This document shows positions 1 to 6,679 of a DNA stretch of 10,263 bases, piece by piece. Made by a program: the position numbers and the translations under genes. Origin of the DNA: Acinetobacter sp. (GTDB lineage Bacteria; Pseudomonadota; Gammaproteobacteria; Pseudomonadales; Moraxellaceae); the NCBI GenBank assembly GCA_008017255.1, contig SSHD01000120.1:1-10263 (forward strand), in the 5' to 3' direction. A model generated the notes under the pieces. That model saw only the letters and a list, made by a program, of their open reading frames with translations. It was not told the DNA's origin and made no database searches. Numbering within the stretch: position 1 is the stretch's first letter; each line of letters opens with the position of its first letter.

Positions 1-52
1 CTAATAAGCCTGCTTTTTAAAAAATTTGTGCGAATAATCGCTAAACTGTATC

Positions 53-127
<75 letters not shown>

Positions 128-144
128 AAATATAAAACTTCAAA

Positions 145-220
145 TGGAGCGGGAGACGAGGGTCGAACTCGCGACATGCAGCTTGGAAGGCTGCCACTCT
201 ACCAACTGAGTTACTCCCGC
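145..220 (-). tRNA. glyT: tRNA-Gly (anticodon UCC)
   Basis: A 76-nt cloverleaf on the minus strand. Acceptor GCGGGAG pairs with CTCCCGC, the anticodon stem GCAGC/GCTGC holds loop CTTCCAA with anticodon TCC, the T arm is GCGAG-TTCGACC-CTCGT, and CCA is encoded. It is separated from tRNA-Tyr upstream by 33 nt and from tRNA-Thr(GGU) downstream by 17 nt. No terminator lies in either spacer, so it is part of one polycistronic tRNA transcript. It corresponds to E. coli glyT by anticodon and position. Confidence 0.97.
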
Positions 221-253
221 ATCTTGGTATTTACCAGTTCTATCGAAATTAAA

Positions 254-337
254 TGGTGGTGAGGGAAGGATTCGAACCTTCGAAACTTTCGTAGCGGAGT
301 TACAGTCCGCCCCCTTTGACCGCTCGGGAACCTCACC
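254..337 (-). tRNA. tyrU: tRNA-Tyr (anticodon GUA)
   Basis: An 84-nt class II tRNA on the minus strand with the long variable arm typical of bacterial tRNA-Tyr. Acceptor GGTGAGG pairs with CCTCACC, the anticodon stem GCGGA/TCCGC encloses CTGTAAC with anticodon GTA, the T loop is TTCGAAT, and CCA is encoded. It is the second gene in the cluster, matching E. coli tyrU in place and anticodon. Confidence 0.97.
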
Positions 338-387
338 ACAACACACTTATTCAGTGCTGTTCTTATAAACGTACTAAGCTTGGAAAA

Positions 388-463
<76 letters not shown>

Positions 464-505
464 ATTTTCTTTGCGTTTGCTACGTTTCGTATCAGAACGG
501 TGTGC

Positions 506-533
506 AGTTTAGCAAAACCTCGACACGATGCAA
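506..533 (-). promoter_or_regulatory. Candidate promoter of the tRNA operon
   Basis: On the minus strand a -35 like TTGCAT (528-533) is followed after 16 bases by -10 TAAACT (506-511). The -10 is preceded by TGC, giving an extended -10 (TGnTAAACT). The bases after it, GCACACC, are G/C-rich, as in discriminators of growth-rate-controlled stable RNA promoters. Transcription would begin near position 499, about 36 nt before tRNA-Thr(UGU). This is a motif reading only. Confidence 0.6.
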
Positions 534-557
534 GCGCTTTTTTTCAAAAAAATCGCT
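533..557 (-). promoter_or_regulatory. A/T-tract inverted repeat, possible UP element
   Basis: Directly upstream of the -35 hexamer lies AGCG-A-T7-G-A7-G-CGCT (minus strand), an inverted repeat with two seven-base A/T tracts. Its place just upstream of -35 and its runs of T and A fit an UP element contacted by the alpha subunit of RNA polymerase at stable RNA promoters. It is also the only structure after the trpE stop codon, but no T-tract follows the second arm, so it is a poor intrinsic terminator. Confidence 0.45.
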
Positions 558-562
558 AAAAC

Positions 563-2056
563 TTATAAAATCAAGCCGTTTGATGATAATTCAACCGCCT
601 TAATCACGGCGCGTGCTTTAATTTGGGTTTCATTCCATTCCGATTCAGGATTTGAGTCGGCTACTAAGCCTGCGCCTGCCTGCACATAGACTTTTTGCTC
701 ACGAATGACACAGGTGCGAATCGCAATCGACATATCCATTTCACCATGCCAGCCCAAATAACCCACCGCACCGCCAAACACGCCACGCTTAACCGGCTCG
801 ACTTCATCAATAATTTCCATGGCACGGATTTTAGGTGCGCCGGACAATGTCCCTGCGGGGAATGTTGCCTTAAACACATCTAAGGCATCAACATCATCTC
901 GCACTTCGGCTTGTACATTGGACACAATATGCATGACATGCGAATAACGCTCTATCACCATTTGATCGGTCACTTGCACCTTACCAATTTTCGCCACCCG
1001 CCCAACATCGTTGCGCCCCAAATCAATCAGCATGAGATGCTCGGCAATTTCTTTTTCATCTGACAGCAACTCTTGCTCCAAAGCTAAATCTTCAGCTTTG
1101 GTTTTGCCTCTAGGACGTGTACCCGCTAAAGGACGAACTGTGGCAATGCCATTTTCTAAGCGCGATAAAATTTCCGGCGATGAACCAACAATATGAAACG
1201 GCTTTTGGTCAGTCAAAGTTCGACCTTGTACCAAAAACAAATACGGCGATGGATTTAAATGGCGCAAGGCACGATAGACCTGCAACGGTTCGCCATCAAA
1301 ATCGGATACCATACGCTGCCCTGGAACGACCTGCATCACATCGCCCGCACGGATGTATTCTTTGACTTTTTCCACCGTAGCAATAAATTTTTCTTTGCCA
1401 GTAATCGACTCAAAATGCGGCGCAGTATGTGGCTTAGCTTGTAAACTGACAGGTATTGCCAGCAATTGCTCCAATTGATCTAACTTGGCTTGTGCCTGTG
1501 CATAAGCATCTGACTGCCGTGCATCGGCATGATGAATTAGAAATAAGGTATCTTTTAAGTTATCAAACACGATGACGGTTTGCGACAGCATCAACCATAA
1601 ATCAGGTAATGTGACTGGGTCAGCGGTTGGTACATGCTTGAGTTTCGGCTCGATATAACGCACTGCGTCATAACCCAAATAGCCGACCAATCCGCCAGTA
1701 AAACTCGGTAAATCTGGCAGTTCGGTTTGGCTTGGTACTTTAAATTGGGCTAAAAATTCACGAATATATTGAAATGGGTCGCTACAGGTTTGCTGTGAGA
1801 TCGAGCCGTCTGCCTGTTGAATGGTAAGCACACCAGCATTGCAGGAAAAAACCGTCGATTCACCCAAGCCAATCATGGAATAACGTGCCCAGTTTTCACC
1901 ACCCTCAACCGATTCAAAAAGATAAGCCTGCGCCTGATCTTTAAAACGGGCAAAAATGGATAGCGGGGTTTCAGTATCGGCTAGGCGCTGACGATATACA
2001 GGGATCGTGTTATAGCCTGCCGATTTCAGCTGTTCAAATTGTGCAAAAGTGGTCAT
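563..2056 (-). CDS. trpE: Anthranilate synthase component I
   Basis: This 497-residue protein is the large subunit of anthranilate synthase, which converts chorismate and an amino group from glutamine (supplied by TrpG) into anthranilate, the first committed step of tryptophan synthesis in the cytoplasm. Length is normal for the stand-alone TrpE family. The N-terminal domain carries YLFESVEGGENWARYS (about residues 45-60), which corresponds to the LLES-type region that binds tryptophan for feedback inhibition. The C-terminal chorismate-binding domain (about 220-490) shows RPLAGTRPRG (308-317), LIDLGRNDVGRV (343-354), FPAGTLSGAPKIRAMEIIDE (399-418) and AGAGLVADSNPESEWNET (460-477). The start ATG has a modest AGAG seven bases upstream. 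trpE lies 82 nt after gph, with no terminator between them, so the two are probably cotranscribed. trpG is not in the window. Confidence 0.97.
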   Translation of the reverse strand: MTTFAQFEQLKSAGYNTIPVYRQRLADTETPLSIFARFKDQAQAYLFESVEGGENWARYSMIGLGESTVFSCNAGVLTIQQADGSISQQTCSDPFQYIREFLAQFKVPSQTELPDLPSFTGGLVGYLGYDAVRYIEPKLKHVPTADPVTLPDLWLMLSQTVIVFDNLKDTLFLIHHADARQSDAYAQAQAKLDQLEQLLAIPVSLQAKPHTAPHFESITGKEKFIATVEKVKEYIRAGDVMQVVPGQRMVSDFDGEPLQVYRALRHLNPSPYLFLVQGRTLTDQKPFHIVGSSPEILSRLENGIATVRPLAGTRPRGKTKAEDLALEQELLSDEKEIAEHLMLIDLGRNDVGRVAKIGKVQVTDQMVIERYSHVMHIVSNVQAEVRDDVDALDVFKATFPAGTLSGAPKIRAMEIIDEVEPVKRGVFGGAVGYLGWHGEMDMSIAIRTCVIREQKVYVQAGAGLVADSNPESEWNETQIKARAVIKAVELSSNGLIL

Positions 2057-2065
2057 GAATATTCT

Positions 2066-2137
2066 CTATGCTTTCGATGATGGTGTATTTTTTCGATTCA
2101 ATTGCGCGTCGCCCGCCATCGAAAAACCATTCGCCAT
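2066..2137 (-). CDS. Possible 23-residue small protein or leader peptide
   Basis: The gap between gph and trpE is almost filled by a 23-codon frame. It begins one base after the gph stop (TGA-A-ATG) and ends in TAG nine bases before the trpE start. Its ATG is preceded by GGAGAGAGG with six bases between AGAGG and the start, a better ribosome site than that of trpE itself. The peptide starts MANGFSMAGD and ends NTPSSKA. It has no tryptophan codon, no membrane segment and no family I recognise. It could be a real small protein, a coupling frame that delivers ribosomes to trpE, or chance, since the good ribosome site lies inside the last gph codons. Confidence 0.3.
   Translation of the reverse strand: MANGFSMAGDAQLNRKNTPSSKA
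2089..2126 (-). repeat. Inverted repeat in the gph-trpE spacer
   Basis: A perfect nine-base inverted repeat, ATCGAAAAA (2118-2126) with TTTTTCGAT (2089-2097), encloses a 20-base G/C-rich loop that can form a smaller GCG/CGC stem. It lies inside the possible 23-codon frame before trpE. The downstream arm is not followed by a run of T on the minus strand, so it does not look like an attenuator terminator. It may affect translation or stability of the trpE message. Confidence 0.35.
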
Positions 2138-2138
2138 T

Positions 2139-2831
2139 TCATGCCTCTCTCCCCATCCGATCAACTTCCAGCAACTCAACCAAACGATCCACCACTTGTT
2201 GTGGCTGACAGTCTGCAATATTTTCTCCATGATTATAGCCATAGCTGACCACAATACAATCAATACCAGCACGCCGTGCTGCCTCGACATCATTACTCGA
2301 ATCACCAATCATTAAGGTCTGTGCCGGCTGCTGGCTAAAATGCTGCATCGCATGCAGCAGCGGTTCAGGGTGCGGTTTTCGATTGGTCAAGGAATCACCC
2401 CCTATCACCAAGGCAAAGCGATCGAGTAAATTTAATTGTCGCAACAATTCAACCGATGCCTGATACGGCTTATTGGTCACGCAAACCAAGGTCTTGTGCT
2501 GTGCCTGACAATCGTCGAGAAAATCTAGCACACCCTCGTAAATCACCGTGTCCACACACAGATTGTGTTGATAAACCATTAAAAAATGCTGTAACAATTT
2601 TTGCTGTTGCTCAGGGTCTAAATGATGATCTTGATATTGAATCACGCAGCTACACAATTGCGATGCACCCTTGCCGACCCAGGTACGAATTTGCTGCTCT
2701 GTCACCAGCGGGCGACCCAAATCCTGCAAAGTCAAGTTCATGGCACGATACAAATCTCGCGCCGAGTCGACCAATGTACCATCTAAATCAAATAAAATAA
2801 GCTTTCGGTGTGCTAACTGTGCAACAGACAT
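2139..2831 (-). CDS. gph: Phosphoglycolate phosphatase, HAD superfamily
   Basis: A 230-residue HAD-type phosphatase that best fits Gph, which removes phosphate from 2-phosphoglycolate, a by-product of oxidative DNA damage repair. HAD motif I is FDLDGTLVDS (residues 14-23, with the nucleophile and acid/base aspartates), motif II is VTN (118-120), the motif III lysine is in RKPHPEP (151-157), and motif IV is MIGDSSNDVEAA (174-185). A helical cap lies between motifs I and II. I chose the ATG at 2831, whose product begins MSVAQLAHRK, because it gives the usual family length. A longer in-frame start at 2915 would run through a terminator hairpin and into the preceding FHA gene. Gph-like phosphatases are often found beside trpE in pseudomonads and relatives. 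A related sugar-phosphate phosphatase cannot be excluded. Confidence 0.9.
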   Translation of the reverse strand: MSVAQLAHRKLILFDLDGTLVDSARDLYRAMNLTLQDLGRPLVTEQQIRTWVGKGASQLCSCVIQYQDHHLDPEQQQKLLQHFLMVYQHNLCVDTVIYEGVLDFLDDCQAQHKTLVCVTNKPYQASVELLRQLNLLDRFALVIGGDSLTNRKPHPEPLLHAMQHFSQQPAQTLMIGDSSNDVEAARRAGIDCIVVSYGYNHGENIADCQPQQVVDRLVELLEVDRMGREA

Positions 2832-2841
2832 AAACGAACTC

Positions 2842-2875
2842 AAAAAACAAAAGGCATGCTCCATGCGCATGCCTT
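2842..2875 (-). terminator. Intrinsic terminator after the FHA gene
   Basis: On the minus strand AAGGCATGC (2867-2875), a seven-base loop and GCATGCCTT (2851-2859) form a perfect nine-pair hairpin, followed at once by TTGTTTTTT (2842-2850). It lies 25 bases after the FHA stop codon and ends only about ten bases before the gph start codon. It should close the gspN-gspC-gspD-FHA transcript. Confidence 0.85.
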
Positions 2876-2876
2876 C

Positions 2877-2905
2877 ATTGTAAAAGTTTAATGCAGTGAT
2901 TAAAA
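2877..2905 (-). promoter_or_regulatory. Candidate gph-trpE promoter overlapping the terminator
   Basis: A -10 like TACAAT (2877-2882, five of six consensus) stands just upstream of the terminator hairpin. A weak -35, TTTTAA at spacing 17 (or TTTAAT at spacing 16), lies over the FHA stop codon. A start about seven bases after the -10 would fall inside the first hairpin arm, so its RNA would keep only about four pairs of the stem and would not terminate there. This would insulate gph from upstream transcription yet let it be expressed. The -35 is poor, so confidence is moderate. Confidence 0.4.
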
Positions 2906-3463
2906 CCACATCCACGCCATCAGGGCCAAAATGATCAGCACCATCAGCGAAACCAAACCCACCCTGATATTTTTTTGCCGCTCTAGGCGTCTTTCTTTTC
3001 TCGACTTCTTCTTGCCATTGGTCGGACTCACCGCTGTTTGAGCAGGTGCATTGGCAGGAATTGGCGCAGGTTTTGGAATATCTACCTGTTGCGGCATACC
3101 ATTGGCATTAATCGCGGTTGCAGCTGCCCGTTCAGCAATACTTGGCATGCCGTCTAGATCAGTTTGTGACCGAACAGGTGCCAACACGGTGAATTTCACC
3201 CCCGCAAATTGCAATACATCTTGGTCTTGTAATTCTGCTTCTTGGCTAATGCGTTCATCGTTTAAAAAGGTGCCGTTGGTCGATTCCAAATCTTGCACCA
3301 CAATCTGCTCATTTTTGCAGATTAACACTGCATGGCGGCGTGAAACTTGTGCCGACTGCAACAGGATATCGGCATCATCATGGCGACCCACCAACATGTC
3401 GCACTCAATAATAATTTCTTGCCCCGCAACTTCAACGGAAATACCTTGTAATTTCCAAGTCAT
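2900..3463 (-). CDS. Tail-anchored FHA domain protein
   Basis: A 187-residue protein with an N-terminal forkhead-associated domain (about residues 5-95), which in this family binds phosphothreonine peptides. The conserved sites are visible: G26-R27 in VGRHDDAD, S41-R-R-H44 in VSRRHAVL, and T62-N63-G64 in ESTNGTFLND. A flexible Ala/Pro-rich stretch (about 96-148) and a strongly basic segment KKKSRKERRLERQK (151-164) lead to a single C-terminal membrane helix (about 168-186) ending in WMWF. This predicts a cytoplasmic FHA domain held at the inner membrane by its tail. The start has GGTGG seven bases upstream. It follows gspD by 67 nt with no terminator, so it is probably the last gene of the gsp operon. 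Its ligand is unknown, and no kinase or phosphatase partner is encoded nearby. Confidence 0.88.
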   Translation of the reverse strand: MTWKLQGISVEVAGQEIIIECDMLVGRHDDADILLQSAQVSRRHAVLICKNEQIVVQDLESTNGTFLNDERISQEAELQDQDVLQFAGVKFTVLAPVRSQTDLDGMPSIAERAAATAINANGMPQQVDIPKPAPIPANAPAQTAVSPTNGKKKSRKERRLERQKNIRVGLVSLMVLIILALMAWMWF

Positions 3464-3530
3464 AACTGTCCACCCATTTCTTAGTATTGTGTGATCGGCT
3501 TAACATTTTTTATCTTAACCTTTCTTTCTG

Positions 3531-5798
3531 CTACTGTGAAGATACCGAACGAATGGTTGTAGTGGTCACGGTATTTTTCGTGCGCTGCGTGCTTGCTTCA
3601 GGCAATACCACCACTTGCTTTTGCACCTCAGGCTCAATCGCAACTGGCGTGGTCACTGCCGCTGTTTGAGGCGCTGTGGCAGTCGGCAATGTTTGATAGG
3701 CAGATGGCGGATTGATCGGTTGCTGACGGAAAACATCGGTTACATTTTCAGGTAATTTGGAAAAATTACCGTTTTTATCCATCGTCAGTTGCAAACTGTA
3801 CAACTGTTGATAGCGCTGCTGCGATAAACGGCGGATATCTTCGGCATCGCCGACAATGGTCGGGTGAATAAATACGAGTAAGTTATGTTTTTCATTGCTT
3901 TTGCTGTCAGCACGGAATAAACGTCCCAAGAATGGAATATTGCTTAAACCCGGCACACCTTGGCGTGAATGCACACTATTGTCAGAAATGAGCCCACCCA
4001 AAACAATAGTTTGTCCATGATCTGCCAATACTGAAGTTTTAATGGCACGTTTACTGGTGACCAAATCGGTGGCTTGACCACGACTTTCTTGTACTGCCGA
4101 AACCTCTTGTTCCACTTCTAAGCGGATTGAACCACCCTCACCAATATGCGGCACCACTTTTAAAGTCACACCCACGTCTTTACGTTCCACCGTGGTGTAA
4201 GGGTTGATGGTGCTATTGCCTGCTGTTGCCACCGAACCTGTCACAAAAGGTACGTTCTGCCCCACCACAATATAGGCTTCTTCATTGTCCATGGTGACGA
4301 TAGACGGCGTAGACAATAGGTTGGACTTTACATTGCTTTTTAAGGCTTGAATTAAAGCACCATACAATTTCCGCGAACCATCGGCACGTTCTTTGGAGTC
4401 ACCCAGCACAATTGACGAACCTGCACCCAGTGCAGCACCTGCACCCGCTGCACCTGCACCCGCTGCACCGCCCGCCAAATAGCCTGCGGCAAGTTTGGAT
4501 AGACTTGAGCCTACATTGCTAAAGTTGACCACGCCCACACCGCTACTTAAATCACCCAAAGCCCACTGCACGCCAAGCTGATCTGCATCATCGCCCGCCA
4601 CTTCTATAATCGCAGCCTCAATCAGCACTTGCTGACGGCGAGTATCTAATTGCTGAATGGCGGCTTCTATTTCACGCATTAACTGTGGATCGGCTTTCAC
4701 CACCAAGGCATTTTGCGTGCCATCGGCAATAATACTGACCCCACCGCTGTTAAAACTGGTAATGCCTGCATTTTGACCGCTGTTTGAACCACCATTTAAA
4801 TTAATGGATGGGGTTGAAATAGATGATGCGCCAGACGAAGTATTGGAGTTTTGATTATTGGAAATTAAGTTATTAATTGAATTGGAGCGACTATTACTAT
4901 CGGATGAAGCAGAGGATGCAACCGCTTGCCCTGTCACTAAACCTTGTAAAATTTCAGCTAAGTTTTTGGCACTGGCATATTTCAAACGAAAAACTTTTAA
5001 ACCACCCAAACGGTCTGCCGATGGCACATCGAGCATTTCAATCATGTGGCGTAAGCGCTTACGCGAATCTGGGTCGCCTTTAATCATAATACGATTGGTA
5101 CGGTTGTCGGCAATAATCCGCACTCGCGAGCCAATCAAATCTTTTGCGGTACCCGTTGCACTCATGCTTTCTAGCAAACCAATAATTTCTTCGGCTTGGC
5201 TCGATTGTAGCGTGATGGCTTCTAAATCATTTTGCCCTGTGCCATCCAGATTACGCACAATACTTTCTAATTGGTAAATATTGCTCGCTCGATCAGACAC
5301 AATCAACGCATTGGTGCCTGCCACGGCTGCCAAATGGGCAAATTGCGGCATTAAGGGGCGCAAAGCGGGAATCAAGTCATTTGGATTGGTGTTTTCTAGC
5401 CAAATCACCCGAGTAACAATTTGATCTCCACCGGCACGGCTGCGTGCATCGTAAGGAATGCCTGAGTTTTTGGCATTGCTGTCTGGCACCAACTTAATCG
5501 TATTGCCCGATGGAAGCGCAACCACACCATTGACGTTTAACACCCCTAAAAACAGATCATACACTTCTGCTTTATTCAGTGCTTTATTGGAAATAACCGT
5601 GACGTTGCCACGTACACGCGGGTCTACCGCAAAGTTCTTGCCGGTAATATCAGCAACTTCATTAATAAATGCAGTTAAATCTGCGTCACGCAGATTAATC
5701 TTCCAAGTTTGTGCTTGCACTTGCGTGCTCACAACTGCAACTAACGGTACCGCAGCAAGCAGTGCCCAAAGTGGACGTTGATGATTCAAAAAAGCCAT
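3531..5798 (-). CDS. gspD: Type II secretion system secretin GspD
   Basis: The outer-membrane channel of type II secretion, 755 residues. A signal peptide ends near VQA-QTW (about residue 29). N0 follows (about 30-102), then N1 (127-187), N2 (192-259) and N3 (265-385). N3 is interrupted by a Ser/Asn/Gly-rich linker (294-353). The secretin barrel domain (387-652) includes the signature VPGLSNIPFLGRLF (615-628) and ends in NLLVFIHPTIV. A Gly/Ala-rich stretch (437-460) lies early in the barrel domain. About 100 residues follow the barrel, ending in a Thr/Pro/Val-rich tail, which makes this longer than the roughly 650-residue Pseudomonas XcpQ. The ATG at 5798 is preferred on codon type. A GTG three codons upstream (5807) is equally possible because AGGA lies four bases before it. 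The gene is 38 nt after gspC in the same operon. Confidence 0.95.
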   Translation of the reverse strand: MAFLNHQRPLWALLAAVPLVAVVSTQVQAQTWKINLRDADLTAFINEVADITGKNFAVDPRVRGNVTVISNKALNKAEVYDLFLGVLNVNGVVALPSGNTIKLVPDSNAKNSGIPYDARSRAGGDQIVTRVIWLENTNPNDLIPALRPLMPQFAHLAAVAGTNALIVSDRASNIYQLESIVRNLDGTGQNDLEAITLQSSQAEEIIGLLESMSATGTAKDLIGSRVRIIADNRTNRIMIKGDPDSRKRLRHMIEMLDVPSADRLGGLKVFRLKYASAKNLAEILQGLVTGQAVASSASSDSNSRSNSINNLISNNQNSNTSSGASSISTPSINLNGGSNSGQNAGITSFNSGGVSIIADGTQNALVVKADPQLMREIEAAIQQLDTRRQQVLIEAAIIEVAGDDADQLGVQWALGDLSSGVGVVNFSNVGSSLSKLAAGYLAGGAAGAGAAGAGAALGAGSSIVLGDSKERADGSRKLYGALIQALKSNVKSNLLSTPSIVTMDNEEAYIVVGQNVPFVTGSVATAGNSTINPYTTVERKDVGVTLKVVPHIGEGGSIRLEVEQEVSAVQESRGQATDLVTSKRAIKTSVLADHGQTIVLGGLISDNSVHSRQGVPGLSNIPFLGRLFRADSKSNEKHNLLVFIHPTIVGDAEDIRRLSQQRYQQLYSLQLTMDKNGNFSKLPENVTDVFRQQPINPPSAYQTLPTATAPQTAAVTTPVAIEPEVQKQVVVLPEASTQRTKNTVTTTTIRSVSSQ
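4435..4469. repeat. 15-bp tandem repeat in gspD
   Basis: The plus strand carries GCACCTGCACCCGCT twice in direct succession (4435-4449 and 4450-4464) followed by GCACC of a third copy. It encodes part of the Gly/Ala-rich segment of the secretin domain. The unit is a multiple of three, so slippage would add or remove five residues without a frameshift. Confidence 0.8.
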
Positions 5799-5836
5799 AC
5801 CCTGCACTTATTCCTAACTAAGTTGGTGACCTGCGA

Positions 5837-6679
5837 TCACTGAAAATTCTGTTGAATGGTCATCACTTGATCACCACGTTTTATTTCTATTTTGGCATGT
5901 CCCGCACGGCGCACTTGTTCGAGTAATTGCACTTCGCTTAGACCTTGCCCAATGGTTTGACCGTTGACCGATAGAATACGGTCACCCGCCCGCAAACCCA
6001 AGGCGTTTTTTAACTTGGCCGGCGTTTGCTCTGATATTTCATAGCCGTCTGCACCACCGCCGCTGAGCCCCATGTTTTTCAAATATTGTTCACGGTTGTC
6101 TTGCATTTGCTGAATGGCTTGCCCTAAGGCAGATTGTGGTGCGCTTGGCGCTGGCTCTGACGGAGTCGCTGCAGTCGTGTTACTGCTGGTTGATAGCGGT
6201 GCCATCGGTTGATACAAACCATTTTCCAACCCCTTGAATTGAACCTCGCGGGTCGCACCATTGCCCTGTCTTAACAGCACATGATCCCAATACACTTCGG
6301 CCAGTTGATACGAGGTCGAACCCACCGTTTCACCAACTCGATAGCGTTCGGCAATATCATTAAGCTTAATGACCGCAGAAGATAAATAACTTGGCGTACC
6401 GAGCAGCACCCCTTGCAATTCCAAATTGAGATTGTCTTGTGCAGTAGATGTTGCCGCCTCATTAAATAAGGCAAAGGCGCTAATATTCGGCACTTGCGCT
6501 TGCTGTGAACCCAACTCAGTACGATCCAATTGCATCGGCTGCGGTGGTGCAAGCACCCACCAAAACAACGCGGCTAATTTCCAACACAGCCATAAAATCA
6601 GCACTGCCAATATAAGCGCACTGAATTTATCTAATTTTTGCCAGCGTAATTGTTGCAGTTTATAAGTGAATGTGCTCAT
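5837..6679 (-). CDS. gspC: Type II secretion system protein GspC
   Basis: A 280-residue inner-membrane protein that links the inner-membrane platform of type II secretion to the secretin. It has a short cytoplasmic N-terminus, one membrane helix (about residues 19-43), and a homology region (about 65-150) containing ISAFALFNEA, the kind of segment that contacts the N0 domain of GspD. A Pro/Ser/Thr/Ala-rich linker follows (160-185). The C-terminal PDZ domain (about 205-278) contains LGLRAGDRILSVNGQTIGQG, so it is of the PDZ class, not the coiled-coil class. The ATG at 6679 is chosen because AAGGTGG lies six bases upstream. A TTG two codons earlier has no such support. The start overlaps the gspN stop by one base (TAATG), suggesting translational coupling. 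Confidence 0.93.
   Translation of the reverse strand: MSTFTYKLQQLRWQKLDKFSALILAVLILWLCWKLAALFWWVLAPPQPMQLDRTELGSQQAQVPNISAFALFNEAATSTAQDNLNLELQGVLLGTPSYLSSAVIKLNDIAERYRVGETVGSTSYQLAEVYWDHVLLRQGNGATREVQFKGLENGLYQPMAPLSTSSNTTAATPSEPAPSAPQSALGQAIQQMQDNREQYLKNMGLSGGGADGYEISEQTPAKLKNALGLRAGDRILSVNGQTIGQGLSEVQLLEQVRRAGHAKIEIKRGDQVMTIQQNFQ

Noticed and set aside
533..557. The inverted repeat after trpE as an intrinsic terminator
   Set aside because: Its stem has only four G/C-containing pairs outside A/T runs and no T-tract follows the second arm on the minus strand. Its position upstream of the tRNA -35 fits an UP element better.
2057..2138. A classical tryptophan attenuator before trpE
   Set aside because: The small frame has no tryptophan codons and no hairpin with a T-tract precedes trpE.
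2066..2308. The 23-codon frame before trpE read as the end of an 80-codon gene
   Set aside because: The longer version lies almost wholly inside gph in another frame and shows no family features. Only the part after the gph stop has its own good ribosome site.
2832..2915. An N-terminal extension of Gph by 28 residues
   Set aside because: The extension would be translated through the terminator hairpin and overlaps the FHA stop region, and its residues do not resemble a Gph start. The family length fits the internal ATG.
3051..3494. A 147-codon plus-strand open frame opposite the FHA gene
   Set aside because: It is antisense to a well-supported CDS, has no recognisable motifs or ribosome site, and every real gene in the window runs the other way. 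The other plus-strand frames, such as those at 4858-5277 and 5458-5781 opposite gspD, fail for the same reasons.
3464..3530. A separate promoter for the FHA gene in the gspD-FHA gap
   Set aside because: No -35/-10 pair at acceptable spacing stands out, and no terminator precedes it. Cotranscription with gspD is simpler.
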